Counted from the first letter of the stretch, positions 45,201 through 54,093 are shown. The stretch is 64,000 nt of DNA from Lewinellaceae bacterium (GCA_016708875.1 JADJFA010000011.1:96001-160000), one strand, 5' to 3'. The notes: a model not told the origin generated them from the letters alone. Translations and numbers: made by a program.

Positions 45201-46122
45201 CTGGAGTGAGATATGTATGCTGCGGATTTTCTGCCGAACTTGTGCTAAGGTCATCGCTGAAAAGCCATTCGTAGGAGTCCGCACCGCCAGTGCTGAGATT
45301 TTGGAAATTTACTACTTGACCCAAACAGACTTGGAGCGGGCCTCCAGCTATGGTGGCTGCGGGACTGCTTGAAAAGTCAGCATTAGGCTCTTGAATGATG
45401 GTGACACACAATACATCCTCACCTGAGCATCCCGTAGAACTATCGTTAAAGACCACGACAGTTCCAATGCCTGGGCCACCCCATGTGACGGTGATGCTGG
45501 AGAAAAATGGAGAATTGTTCGTATTCACAACCCAGCTAACAGCACCCGATACCTGCCATCCAAATTGTGAGCTTGTACCGGCTGGGTTTGGCACCGACAC
45601 GGAATAAGTAACGGTGGTGCCAGGGCATACTTTTTCGCAGTCGTTGCTAATGCCTGTGCTGTCAGCATTACAGGGAGCAGTATTGCTGGAAACTATTTTT
45701 AGGGGAATATAAGGAACCGGTTCTACGATGAAGCATTCGATTCCCATGGAAGTATTGGGATTATTGCCGTTGATAACTGTGACACAATATTGACCTGGAC
45801 AGAGGTTGAATATGTCTTGTGAGGTCACGCCATTTGACCATTGGTAAAAATAGGAAGGATTGGGTGGTTGCGTAGGCCCTCCTCCCGTCGCAGTTATATC
45901 AATAAAACCATCGCAGCCACAGGTGGGTTGTGCAAAACCGAAAATGAAGATACTGTCTTGTTGGGCGAGGAGATTGGAAGTAAAAAAACTGAAAATGAAA
46001 ATGAGGCCCACCTTCGCCAAGGCTACGGCGGGTGAAAAAGATTTATAGGGTAATGGCAAGCCCGCCTTCGCTAAAGCTACGGCGGGTAAAGCGGGTGAAG
46101 CGAGTAAAAATCGGCTTTTCAT
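39264..46122 (-). CDS. Giant T9SS-secreted surface protein with CHU_C sorting domain, frameshifted
   Basis: About 2286 residues. The signal peptide (ending FSFFTSNLLAQQ) is lengthened by two in-frame REP-like copies coding PAVALAKAGLP and PAVALAKVGL. The body has many Ig/PKD-like domains with CPG motifs (GACNADSTG..., YEWLFSDDLST, YTWNFGDPASG). A Cna_B/SdrD-like domain follows (ILGQVWSDVNNNGLIDPADTLLSGVTV). Then come eight tandem repeats of about 57 residues, each with ACPGG...YNGT and GCDSIVTVTV. The end is a type B sorting domain (PNVFMPSSNDAEN, FEVFDRWGNKLFE, GVQVWHLVADV). One base too many near 40432 breaks the last third; NVGVCPGETYLY joins to QGTTLNPGDVQ. Probable adhesin or matrix protein. 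Confidence 0.9.
40000..41240 (-). repeat. Eight tandem Cys-pair repeats in the surface protein
   Basis: Eight copies of about 171 bp encode the unit xLxxCPGGTxxYNGTxxPxGxxQxFTLTNxxGCDSxVTVxVxALP. Each contains two cysteines that could form one disulfide. Copies differ by substitution only, so recombination between them is plausible. Confidence 0.8.
46007..46033. repeat. REP-like palindrome copy 1 inside the surface-protein signal peptide
   Basis: CCCACC (left) and GGCGGG (right) flank TTCGCCAAGGCTAC. It reads in frame on the minus strand as part of the signal peptide (PAVALAKVG). Confidence 0.75.
46061..46087. repeat. REP-like palindrome copy 2 inside the surface-protein signal peptide
   Basis: CCCGCC (left) and GGCGGG (right) flank TTCGCTAAAGCTAC; the arms pair. 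In frame it codes PAVALAKAG. Identical but for one base to the copy at 57496-57522. Confidence 0.8.
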
Positions 46123-46220
46123 AAATCAGGCGTTTGAAAAGGTGGAAAATAGTATAATAGGAAAGATTACGCGTTGAAGATACGGAGGGTTGGGTAAGAC
46201 GCTGCCCAAGGGAAGTGTAC

Positions 46221-46254
46221 AGAAGCGACACTTTGCCAAAAAAACATTACTTCT
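46221..46254. repeat. Diverged copy of the GAAGTGACACTTT palindrome
   Basis: AGAAGCGACACTTT at the left and ACATTACTTCTTC at the right resemble the palindromes at 22787 and 47952, but with more changes. Confidence 0.5.
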
Positions 46255-46289
46255 TCCTCACTGCCCCCACCTACGCTTGAGCTACATGG

Positions 46290-46347
46290 GTAAAACTGCA
46301 ACCGCCTACTGCTACTGTATACTGCTACTGCAAACTGCCCCTTCCCC
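46290..46347. repeat. ACTGCTACTG word repeat
   Basis: ACTGCTACTGTATACTGCTACTGCAAACTGCC is made of short ACTGCTACTG words. The complementary word set (AGCAGTAGCAG, GGCAGTGGCAG) occurs at 56815-56870, upstream of pnp. Confidence 0.65.
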
Positions 46348-46896
46348 CTACCCCACCCCCAATTCCGGATTCCCCCCTTTAACCCCCTTAAAATACTCCC
46401 AGATATAAGCCATATCCGCTTCCTCATTATCAGTAGGGTAAAAAAGCACGGGGTCAAAAAATACCTCGCGCTTGGAGTAGTCAAATTTACACAAGCAAAT
46501 CGGCACCCCCGCTAGCCGGGCAATGTGGTAAAAACCAGTTTTCAGTTTGCTCACTTTTTTTCGTGTCCCTTCAGGAGCGATGACAAGGTGAATACGCGGC
46601 TCGCGCTTAAAGGCTTCTACAGTAGCAGCCACGAGGTTGTGGTTTTTTGATCGGTCCACGGGAATGCCGCCGAGCCAGCGAAAAATAAAGCCAAACGGCG
46701 GTTTGAACAGCGTATGCTTGCCCATGTAATTGGCATGGAACTGCCCCGCGCTATTGGTCAGCACCCCAAGAAAAAAATCCCAGGTGGAAGTGTGCGGTGC
46801 CACGGCAATGACCACATGGGTTAATTCACGGGGGTAGTGCCCTGTAATTTTCCAGCCAAATAGCCAGAATATGAATTTACTGAGTAGGCTGAACAT
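46348..46896 (-). CDS. Lysophospholipid/1-acylglycerol-3-phosphate acyltransferase (PlsC family)
   Basis: A 182-residue membrane-associated acyltransferase that adds the second acyl chain in phospholipid synthesis. The catalytic HTSTWD (H-x4-D, about residue 35) is intact. GGIPVDRSKNHN is motif II/III, and APEGTR (about 107-112) is the phosphate-binding motif. A short N-terminal hydrophobic stretch (FSLLSKFIFWLFGW) anchors it. Unlike the related domain in the 4755-6347 protein, the active-site His is kept. ATG at 46896. The family is sure; the substrate preference is not. Confidence 0.88.
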   Translation of the reverse strand: MFSLLSKFIFWLFGWKITGHYPRELTHVVIAVAPHTSTWDFFLGVLTNSAGQFHANYMGKHTLFKPPFGFIFRWLGGIPVDRSKNHNLVAATVEAFKREPRIHLVIAPEGTRKKVSKLKTGFYHIARLAGVPICLCKFDYSKREVFFDPVLFYPTDNEEADMAYIWEYFKGVKGGNPELGVG

Positions 46897-46916
46897 GATT
46901 GACAGTCAGTTTCTTA

Positions 46917-47014
46917 AGTAAGCAAGTAACAAGCTAAAAGTGACAAGTTCTAAGTTGCAATCTTCAATCAAAGGATTCAATTGGTTTGATACTTTTAACT
47001 TGATACTTTTAACT
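46917..47014. repeat. Word-repeat region of AAGTAACAAG/CTTTTAACTTG
   Basis: AAGTAACAAGCTAAAAGTGACAAG at the left and TACTTTTAACTTGATACTTTTAACT at the right form a partly paired, word-built hairpin. It covers the gap to the acyltransferase and reaches into the last codons of the rlmD-like gene (LLELKVSS). Confidence 0.65.
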
Positions 47015-48448
47015 CCAACAACGCAACATTCTCAATGTGATGCGTATGCGGAAACATATCCACGGGCCGCACCTTCAGCACGGCATATTTTTCAGATAAG
47101 AGTTGTAGATCACGAGCCTGAGTGGCAGGGTTACAACTGACATAAACGATGCGCGGCGCTGCCAAGTCCAGCAAAAATTCTACAGCCTTCGAGTGCATTC
47201 CAGCACGTGGCGGATCAGTTATCAACACATCAGGCCGACCATGTTTTTGTACAAACTCTGGAGAAAGCACCGACTTCACATCCCCGGCATAAAAGGTGGC
47301 GTTTGTAATGCCGTTCAGCCGCATATTCTCCTCCGCATCAACAATGGCTTCCGGTATTTCTTCAATACCCACTACCGCCCGACATTGCCGCGCAAGATAC
47401 AATGCGATGCTTCCTGTTCCCGTGTACAAATCGTACACATTTTCATTCCCTGTCAACCCGGCAAATTCGGCGGCGACATCGTATAACTGTTTGCCCTGCA
47501 AGGAATTGGTTTGAAAAACGACTTAGGACCGATCTTGAATTTCAGGTCTCCGAGTTGTTCCACTACATATCCTTTACCGCGATAAGTCTGCATTTCAAGC
47601 CCAAACATGGAGTCGTTCAATTTTGTATTGATGCAGTATACCAGCGTCGTCATTTCCGGGAATTTTTCCAAAATCGCGTCCAAATACCGGGCAATAGCAT
47701 CCGGGCGGTTCTGCGCAAAACTTACGAGGAGCATCAGTTCGCCCGTAGTGGTGAGGCGCACCATAAGGTTGCGTAAAAAACCCTTGTGGTGGCGCGGGTC
47801 GTAGAATTCCAATTCCTGATCAAGCCCGATTTGCCGGCAGGTATTCCGCAATTCATTAGAGGGTTCGGCTTGCAGCCAGCATTTTTGAATGTCAATGATT
47901 TTGTCAAAGAATCCGGCTTTGTGGAAGCCCAGACCGTAGAGCTCCGGCTTTAGAAGTGACACTTTTTCAAAAAGTGTCACTTCTGGATCTGGTGCCTCTT
48001 CCTTTGAAAATTCCCCTTCCAAAATCCAGCGCTTGTTGGAAAACCCAAACTCCAGTTTGTTCCTGTAAAATACCGTCTCCGGAGCGCCAAGTATGGGCAG
48101 GAATTCCCCAATTTCGATTTTGCCGATACGGAGAAGCGCGTCTTCTACCACCTGCTGTTTGTGCCGGAGCTGTGCTTCGTAGTCAAGGTTTTGCCATTTA
48201 CATCCGCCACAGATCGAAAAATGCTGGCAAAAAGCCTCCACCCGGTCGGGCGATGGCGTTACCATGTTTTCGACCCTGCCTTCTGCAAAGCCGCCCTTCT
48301 TTTTTTGCACGAACACATCCACTATGTCGCCAGGAACCGCGCCATCTACAAAAACGGCCATGCCCTCTTCGGTTCGCCCCACCCCTTTGCCTCTATCCGC
48401 GATGCCGTGAATGAAGATATTGGGAAGCGTGTATTGCTTTCTTGCCAT
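46995..48448 (-). CDS. rlmD: 23S rRNA (uracil(1939)-C(5))-methyltransferase, frameshifted
   Basis: About 484 residues; uses SAM to methylate C5 of a uracil in 23S rRNA. The N-terminal TRAM domain starts NIFIHGIADRGKGVGRTEEGMAVFVDGAVPGD. The 4Fe-4S-type cysteine set is FCQHFSICGGCKWQ. The SAM site is YDLYTGTGSIALYLA and the catalytic motif SCNPATQ (nucleophile Cys). Near 47513 one G is missing, so GPKSFFQTNSLQGKQ is split between frames. An extra in-frame segment EVTLFEKVSLLK comes from a 33-bp palindrome at 47952-47984. ATG at 48448. Paralogue identity (RlmD versus RlmCD) is uncertain. Confidence 0.85.
47952..47984. repeat. Best copy of the GAAGTGACACTTT palindrome, in frame inside rlmD
   Basis: AGAAGTGACACTTTT (47952-47966) and its exact complement (47970-47984) form a hairpin with a 3-nt loop. 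It is a multiple of three long and reads in frame as VTLFEKVSLL. Relatives are in gaps at 22787 and 46221. Confidence 0.8.
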
Positions 48449-48570
48449 GTTATTTTTTAATAAACGGCAAAAGTAGGAAGGGTGGAGGAGATTAGAGCAG
48501 CGAAGCGGTGACATCTCATGCTATAGAAGATTTCCCCAAGGATCTAAAAAATTTTTCAAAACCTTCGCAC

Positions 48571-48882
48571 ATGGAAATCACAGTTCAAGACCTCCGACAA
48601 AAGCTCGAAGCAGGCGAGCAATTCGTCTTCATTGACGTGCGCGAATCATGGGAATTTGAAGAATTCAACCTGGGTGCGCAACTTATCCCGCTAAATACCC
48701 TTGTGAATTCGATGTACGAACTCGACGAGCACAAAGACGATCTAATTGTGTTGCATTGTCGCTCTGGCTCCCGATCGGCAATGGCACAGGGACTTCTGCT
48801 CGCCAATGGCTTCAAAAATGTCCTGAACCTCAAAGGGGGAATATTGGCTTGGCAAGAAGCTTTCGGGAACACAAAGCCGTAG
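48571..48882 (+). CDS. Rhodanese-like domain protein
   Basis: A 103-residue single-domain rhodanese, a cytoplasmic sulfurtransferase or sulfur-relay protein. The N-terminal EQFVFIDVRESWEFEEF and the active loop HCRSGSRS (catalytic Cys) are both present, with GILAWQ at the end. ATG at 48571 follows an A/T-rich leader. It precedes the PaaD-like gene by 60 bp on the same strand; a persulfide donor next to an Fe-S/zinc protein is plausible. Confidence 0.92.
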   Translation: MEITVQDLRQKLEAGEQFVFIDVRESWEFEEFNLGAQLIPLNTLVNSMYELDEHKDDLIVLHCRSGSRSAMAQGLLLANGFKNVLNLKGGILAWQEAFGNTKP

Positions 48883-48899
48883 GTAATGTGTTCTATGCA

Positions 48900-48932
48900 A
48901 AGTGTGGCACTCTTAAGAGGTGTGCCACACTT
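48900..48932. repeat. GTGTGGCAC palindrome copy
   Basis: AAGTGTGGCACTCT and AGAGGTGTGCCACACTT form an imperfect hairpin in the rhodanese-PaaD gap. It belongs to the family at 8262, 51392 and 52058. Confidence 0.75.
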
Positions 48933-48942
48933 TATTAAAAAA

Positions 48943-49441
48943 ATGCCCAGCAATAACGAACTCCTGCTCCGCGCCCGCCAGACCCTCGAATCCGTGACGG
49001 ACCCCGAAATCCCCGTGCTCACGGTGGACGATCTCGGCATCATCCGGGATGTGCGCATCGCCGAAGATGGGGCATTGGAGGTTGTGATAACGCCCACTTA
49101 CAGCGGCTGTCCTGCTATGGGCGTAATAGAGGTAAATATCCGGGCAGCCTTGCAAGAAGCAGGTTTTGAAAATGTTCGCGTTAAAACGATTCTCTCTCCC
49201 GCCTGGACAACGGACTGGCTCTCTGAAGAAGGCCGCCGAAAACTTCAGGAATACGGTATTGCCTCCTGCCGAAGCCAGTCTTGATAAAAAAGCCTTGTTT
49301 GGAGAACGCCGCGCTTTGGTTTGCCCACATTGCGGCTCTAACGACACAGAAATGATTTCGCAATTTGGTTCCACGGCATGCAAGGCCTTGTTCAGATGCC
49401 AGGAGTGTTTGGAACCGTTTGATTATTTTAAGTGTCATTGA
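48943..49441 (+). CDS. paaD: PaaD-like protein (1,2-phenylacetyl-CoA epoxidase subunit PaaD), frameshifted
   Basis: About 165 residues. The N-terminal MIP18/DUF59 domain has SVTDPEIPVLTVDDLGIIRDV and TPTYSGCPAMGVIE (Cys of the family). The C-terminal zinc ribbon, characteristic of PaaD and absent from simple MIP18 proteins, reads ALVCPHCGSNDTEMISQFGSTACK then FRCQECLEPFDYFKCH. A single-base shift near 49250-49265 separates the two parts. PaaD helps mature the phenylacetyl-CoA epoxidase; no paaABCE genes are in the window. ATG at 48943. Confidence 0.85.
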
Positions 49442-49459
49442 TTTAAAGGCAAGAGAATT

Positions 49460-51372
49460 TCACCTGCCTCTTTTCACCCATTTTATTACCTGTGCTCGAT
49501 TCCGTTCCAAAACACGAATCAGATACATCCCATCGGACAGCCCTTCGGTGCTCACATCTGTTCCTGCGAAGGATACGGCACGCAAGCAAGCCTGGACATC
49601 CCAAACTTCAATACGCACATTCGTCGCCTCATTTGGGCTTAAACCTTGCACTGTAAAACTTGCCGAGCCAGGGTTTGGAAAAACGCTCAACGTCGTTCGG
49701 AAGTCTAAAGGCGGTGTAACTGAGCTTGTAGCATCGGGACAAGCCGGAAAAACACCCGGAATAGCCCCCGCTGTGTGCAACATCAAAGAGTCGATATTAG
49801 CACCTATATCGGCGCCATTCGTGGCGGCCTGGTAGTAGGGGCTGGCTGCTGTCAGTCGGTAATCGCCACCCTGACCACCATTATAATTCATGAATCCCAC
49901 GTTCAGCATAGTGGCCGGGAAGAAGTTGTTAGGAGGATAATTGCCTGGTGTGCCACCATTGCCTGAGGCGCCGTCAGCGATGACATTGTTTGTAAAATTC
50001 ACCTGCGGAAAATAAACATTGAAGCAACCGTTGCCGACACCTGTTCCACTACCATGTGCACCATAATTTGCGTAAGAAACAATGTTATCGCGATAGGTGA
50101 AGTTCATGTTTGGGTAATTGGGGCTGTCGGCATTGAGAAAAGTATTGCCCGTGTTAAGGACCGTATTGTGCTCAAATGTGAAATCAGGGACTGGCCCAAG
50201 CACCTGACAAACCCGGCCCGATCCATTGCCCCAGGCAGCAGGGTCAAGGTCTTCGATCAGGTTGTTTCGGATAAGAATGCGCGCTGTGCCTGCGATGGGG
50301 AAGTTTCCATCGCGCCCGCTGGTGTTGAAGCCGCCGGCAGTATGGCGCAGGATATTGTCTTCCCAAAGCACGTCGTGGACCCTTGCCCAAGTGGCGAAGC
50401 CATCCTCGCTTCGCGGCGTGAATAGCACGGCAAAGCCTGTCTGTGCATGCGCCCAATTTTGTTCCAGCACATTGCCTTGAACCCACACCCGCTGCGCGTT
50501 TTTCAATTCAAAAATATTCTTTACTGACCAGGGCGTACCAGCATATTCAGGCGACCAGATGGCCCAGGCCAATGGTTTGAAAAAGTGATTGTTGCGCACT
50601 TCGATATCAGAAGGAACGAGGCCTGGGACACTGGGTCTGGCTCCGCCGAACATCACGTTTTCACCTGCACCTTCCAAATAATTATTGACAAGTTTGAAGC
50701 CCGTGCCGTTCCAGGCGCAGAAGGCCTGACTGTCAGCACCTACTTCTTTGCAATCGCTCACCCAACTATTCACCAGGGCAATTCGAAAACCATTGCCAGC
50801 AAATGCGCGACGGCTTCCCTGGGTCGGGTGGCCGTGGGCATATACTCGGTCGAAAGTCAGGTCATGCGGTAGATTGGATTCGCTGGATTCACCGTTCCCG
50901 ATGGCGACGATGTTATAGCTGAATGCAGCGCTGGCAAACTCAACACCAAGAAAATACCAGTGGTGTGCGCGGCTCTGGGTGACGATGGCCTGCAAAAAGG
51001 GCGGCGCTATGATTTTGGGTAATACCGAGGCAAAGGCTGGTGTTATGCGTGTATTGGCAGGTGGAAGTGCAGCGTCTGAAGCAGCAGTGCGCACTGTGAT
51101 CCATCCCGGAGATGCTGGTTTTTCTGGAAGCGTAAAGGGGCCGGTATAAGTGGCGCCCGCTTCAAGCAAGATAATGGTGCCTGCCTGGGCAGTATTGAGT
51201 GCCGCTTGCAATTCATCATTGTCAAAGTCGCAACCCGTGCCGTTGCACACACGAATGGTATCGCTCGATACCGGGACGCAGGTTTCAATAAAAACTGGGG
51301 TGGTGTGGGGAAAGTTTGCGCGAATATGGGCAGGGTGAAAAGCGTAAAAAAGGCGGGTAGAAAGTGTCGCAT
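49460..51372 (-). CDS. T9SS-secreted right-handed beta-helix protein, frameshifted
   Basis: About 637 residues. The signal peptide MRHFLPAFFTLFTLPIFAQ is in another frame than the body; a one-base shift near 51290-51310 separates them. The body (from VFIETCVPVSSDTIRV) is a pectate-lyase-like parallel beta-helix with repeated turns such as LTFDRVYAHGH, IEVRNNHFF, VWVQGNVLEQN, ILIRNNLIED and FTYRDNIVSY. The end is a type A sorting domain (LSVFPNPGSASFTVQGLSP, IEVWDVQACLRA, LSDGMYLIRVLE, QVIKWVKRG). A polysaccharide-binding or -cleaving role is typical, but no catalytic residues are assignable. Confidence 0.85.
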
Positions 51373-51391
51373 AATAGGAGGGTAGTGATTG

Positions 51392-51426
51392 AACGTGTGG
51401 CACACCTCAAAGGTGTGCCACACGTT
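51392..51426. repeat. GTGTGGCACACCT palindrome copy
   Basis: Two perfect 16-bp arms (AACGTGTGGCACACCT and its complement) with a 3-nt loop. It lies 20 bp upstream of the beta-helix gene. Confidence 0.85.
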
Positions 51427-51432
51427 AGGTAC

Positions 51433-51560
51433 TCACCAAATCTTCAACAAACTTTCAGGCGGAATCTCTCGCAACGTTTCATATTTGAACTCATGCCAGT
51501 CGAGCATAAGTTGATTTTTTGCAAGTGAGTTATCGCACAAACAGCGTACCCTTTCCCCAA
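51433..51560 (-). CDS. C-terminal fragment of an unknown protein
   Basis: About 40 codons (RCLCDNSLAKNQLMLDWHEF, then KYETLREIPPESLLKIW, stop at 51433) read like a genuine protein C-terminus. Further upstream the frame enters the abnormal poly-C/poly-G stretch, so start and full length cannot be given. Family not recognised. Confidence 0.4.
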
Positions 51561-52057
51561 CCCAACAAAAAAAAAAAAAAAATCCCCACCCCCCCCCACC
51601 GAGACCCAGACCCGGCCCGAAAAAGGGGGCTGCGGGAAAAATAGAAAAAAACCACCCCCCCACACTTCCTGTCCAGAGCGGTCGCCGCGTTTCCCTTTTT
51701 ATTTTGTGTTTTTGGGGAGAAGCGCGCCCCCCCCCCCCCCTTGTTTTTTTTCGGGCCTGGAATAAAAAATTAAACCCCTTTATAATTTCCAGTGCCTTTT
51801 TCCTTTGTTTTTTTTGTTTTGTTTCGTGGGGGGGGGGGGCGGGGCGGGGGGCCCCCGGTTTTTTACAATATTGTACAAAAGAATGGGGAAAAGGGAAGAA
51901 GCGGGAAAAAAGCCGAGGGGGCAAAAGGGGGGTTTTTTTGGGGAAATTTTTTGGGGGGTTCCTGGAAAAGGAAAACCGGTCTTCGGTGGTTTTCGGTGGT
52001 TGTTGTGGGGGGTTTTGTGGTTAGGGGGGGAATATTTTTTTGGTGGCGTTTTCTCCT
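51561..52057. other. Homopolymer-inflated anomalous stretch
   Basis: About 500 bp made of long runs (A15, C8-C14, G11, T8). The left part is rich in C runs and the right part in G runs. No gene is supported; long open frames across it are by-products of the runs. It looks like a low-quality or damaged assembly segment, or a true low-complexity insertion, between two GTGTGGCAC palindromes. Confidence 0.6.
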
Positions 52058-52088
52058 TGATGGCACACCTAAGGTTTGCCACACGTCA
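52058..52088. repeat. Diverged GTGTGGCACACCT palindrome copy
   Basis: TGATGGCACACCT and AGGTTTGCCACACGTCA form an imperfect hairpin at the right border of the anomalous stretch. Confidence 0.6.
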
Positions 52089-52093
52089 CCCTA

Positions 52094-52855
52094 CTAAAAC
52101 TTCCACCCTGCCATCACTAAAGGCTCAGCCCACAACCCTCGAATATTCACGTGCGGGCGAGGCGATTTATAGGGAACAGTTAAACCACCCCCTGCACTCA
52201 AACGCCCCTCCAGAAATAAGTGTTTGCCCAATTTGCGGACAAAACCTAGATCGTATGTGAAAGCGCCAAACCACTCATTCTTAATGCGCATGAAACGGGT
52301 CTGCTCGTACAAAGCAGAAGTGCTTTCTATCCTAAGGGTGTAAGGATCAATCCCTCCAGTAGTAATCGTCTCGTTCTGCCACTCAAGGCGTTTTCCACCT
52401 TTAATTTCGAAATAGCGCAGATTGGAAACCTGTAAGCCTGGCTGTAAGAAGAAGTGCCACTTGCTTTGGTCTTTGGAAAAATTAAACCGCCATCCAAGCC
52501 TTAAATTAGAAGATTGTAGCGGCAAATGCTCGGGAGCATCCGGCAATGGCTGGGATTCTACATTTTGCCAACCACTCGATTCAACAAATCGGCCACCATG
52601 GTCAAACACCTCTGTTTTTCGCTGTAAATAGTGCACAATCTGGTCGCCATTGAACAGCCAATCTGGCTGGGTTTCATGCTTTTGAAAGCCAACGGCAAGT
52701 TCAAGACTTGACTTATGATTCAGCTTAAATTCATACGCAAACCTTAAGCTGTTTCTTGCTAACGCCGTCAGGTCTGCTTTCAAGGCATGACGGCGTTGGG
52801 CATAAAACAGGTCTGGTATTGCAATCAAAAGCAGCAAGAGACCATAATGCTTCAT
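52094..52855 (-). CDS. Outer-membrane beta-barrel-like hypothetical protein
   Basis: A 253-residue exported protein with signal peptide MKHYGLLLLLIAIPDLFYAQ. Alternating hydrophobic residues and aromatic belts (NSLRFAYEFKLN, SSLELAVGFQKHE, SNLRLGWRFNFS, GAFTYDLGFVRKL) and the C-terminal aromatic GWKF indicate a beta-barrel. Family not recognised; DUF3575-like proteins are similar in layout. It overlaps the stop of the cytochrome peroxidase gene by 4 nt, so it is probably translated with it. Confidence 0.7.
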   Translation of the reverse strand: MKHYGLLLLLIAIPDLFYAQRRHALKADLTALARNSLRFAYEFKLNHKSSLELAVGFQKHETQPDWLFNGDQIVHYLQRKTEVFDHGGRFVESSGWQNVESQPLPDAPEHLPLQSSNLRLGWRFNFSKDQSKWHFFLQPGLQVSNLRYFEIKGGKRLEWQNETITTGGIDPYTLRIESTSALYEQTRFMRIKNEWFGAFTYDLGFVRKLGKHLFLEGRLSAGGGLTVPYKSPRPHVNIRGLWAEPLVMAGWKF

Positions 52856-54093
52856 TTTTTGAATGGATTGGAAAAGCGGTGGTCATTAGCAATTACACCA
52901 TCTGAAAAAGTGTGCAGGAAGGCGATCAAATCCTGCTTGTCTTGGGCAGTCAAATGAAGGTTTGGATCTCCCCCATTGCGCAACATTTCCGCGTGAAGGT
53001 TGGGGTGCGGCTTTACGTCTTCGCTATAAAAATCAACCACTTCCTGAAGTGTTTTGAAACGTCCGTCGTGCATATAGGGTGCTGTAAACGCAATGTTGCG
53101 AAGTGAAGGTGATTTGAACACCCCAGCATCAGTAGATTTTCCCGTCAGGTTTGCCAGGCCTTTGTCTGAATATTCCATATCCAGCCCATTGCAGGCTGCA
53201 AAAACTTCTTGGAATGGACGAACCGGAGAATGACACTTCGTGCAATTGGCTACGAAAATATCGCGCCCACGATTTTGACTTAATGACATGCCGGGCAGAC
53301 CAGCAACAACTGTGTTAATGATAGTGTCACTTCCTCCATAATAGAACGCTGTGATTATAGTATCTATCTGCGTTATAGTGGGCACATCGAACAGTTCCAT
53401 GGCTTGTTCCAAGGAATTATCTAAAGCCGAATTGTGACTTCCCATAGCACCCACAAACTCCTGAAGACACTCCAGCACCTGTTCTTCGGTGGGTTCAAAG
53501 TCTCCGAACACATTTCTCCAGAGGTAGGGATAATAGTTTTGCGCTTTTATACGGTCTACAACATCAGCCATTTCCATTCCCATTTCCAAGGGATTGGCAA
53601 AAGTCTGGCGGCTTTGTACAGAAACATCCGATGCACGCTCGTCCCAAAATAGTAGCGGCATCTTCCCTCTAATGTTGCTGTAATGTGCTGAAAAACTGGC
53701 TACGTTGGCCAAAGGTTGTGCGTTGCGCGAAGTCAAGTTTCCTTCAACACCAACACTGAAGGCCACATTGTCGGAAAAAGCATTTGATTGTTTGTGGCAA
53801 GAGGCACAAGAAATCTTGCTATCCTTGGAGAGGTTTTTGTCGTAGAAAAGCACCCTGCCAAGTCCTGCCTTTTGATTATCAGCCTGCGCCACGTGCATGC
53901 CCAACACATTGAGATAACTTGGAATCTTGCGATGATAATTGCCTTCGGTAGGTATCCCATTAAAAGCAGCTTCGGCGTCCAGAAATTCCTGTGCACTATT
54001 GGGTAACTCTTGAATCAAAACGTCCGTGTTTTGGCTGCAAGAAAGCGCTAGCAAGGCTAGAGCTAGACTAAGGATGTAAATCGCTTTTTTCAT
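52852..54093 (-). CDS. Di-heme cytochrome c peroxidase (CcpA/MauG family) lipoprotein
   Basis: A 413-residue exported enzyme. The signal sequence ends in a lipobox-like LLALSCSQN, so it is probably a lipoprotein. Two heme motifs are visible: CASCH (about 96-100) and CTKCH (about 284-288), the arrangement of bacterial di-heme peroxidases that reduce H2O2. GRVLFYDKNLSKD, TSRNAQPLANV, FWDERA and APYMHDGRFKTLQEVVDFY are family stretches. ATG at 54093 begins MKKAIYILS. It forms a two-gene unit with the downstream beta-barrel gene. Confidence 0.93.
   Translation of the reverse strand: MKKAIYILSLALALLALSCSQNTDVLIQELPNSAQEFLDAEAAFNGIPTEGNYHRKIPSYLNVLGMHVAQADNQKAGLGRVLFYDKNLSKDSKISCASCHKQSNAFSDNVAFSVGVEGNLTSRNAQPLANVASFSAHYSNIRGKMPLLFWDERASDVSVQSRQTFANPLEMGMEMADVVDRIKAQNYYPYLWRNVFGDFEPTEEQVLECLQEFVGAMGSHNSALDNSLEQAMELFDVPTITQIDTIITAFYYGGSDTIINTVVAGLPGMSLSQNRGRDIFVANCTKCHSPVRPFQEVFAACNGLDMEYSDKGLANLTGKSTDAGVFKSPSLRNIAFTAPYMHDGRFKTLQEVVDFYSEDVKPHPNLHAEMLRNGGDPNLHLTAQDKQDLIAFLHTFSDGVIANDHRFSNPFKK

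Noticed and set aside
39264..46122. CRISPR-like repetition in the giant gene
   Set aside because: The repeats are 171-bp coding units that diverge by substitution, without spacers; no CRISPR array was seen in the window.
51704..52260. Overlapping Gly/Phe-rich frames
   Set aside because: They read through poly-G and poly-T runs and contain no protein-like composition.
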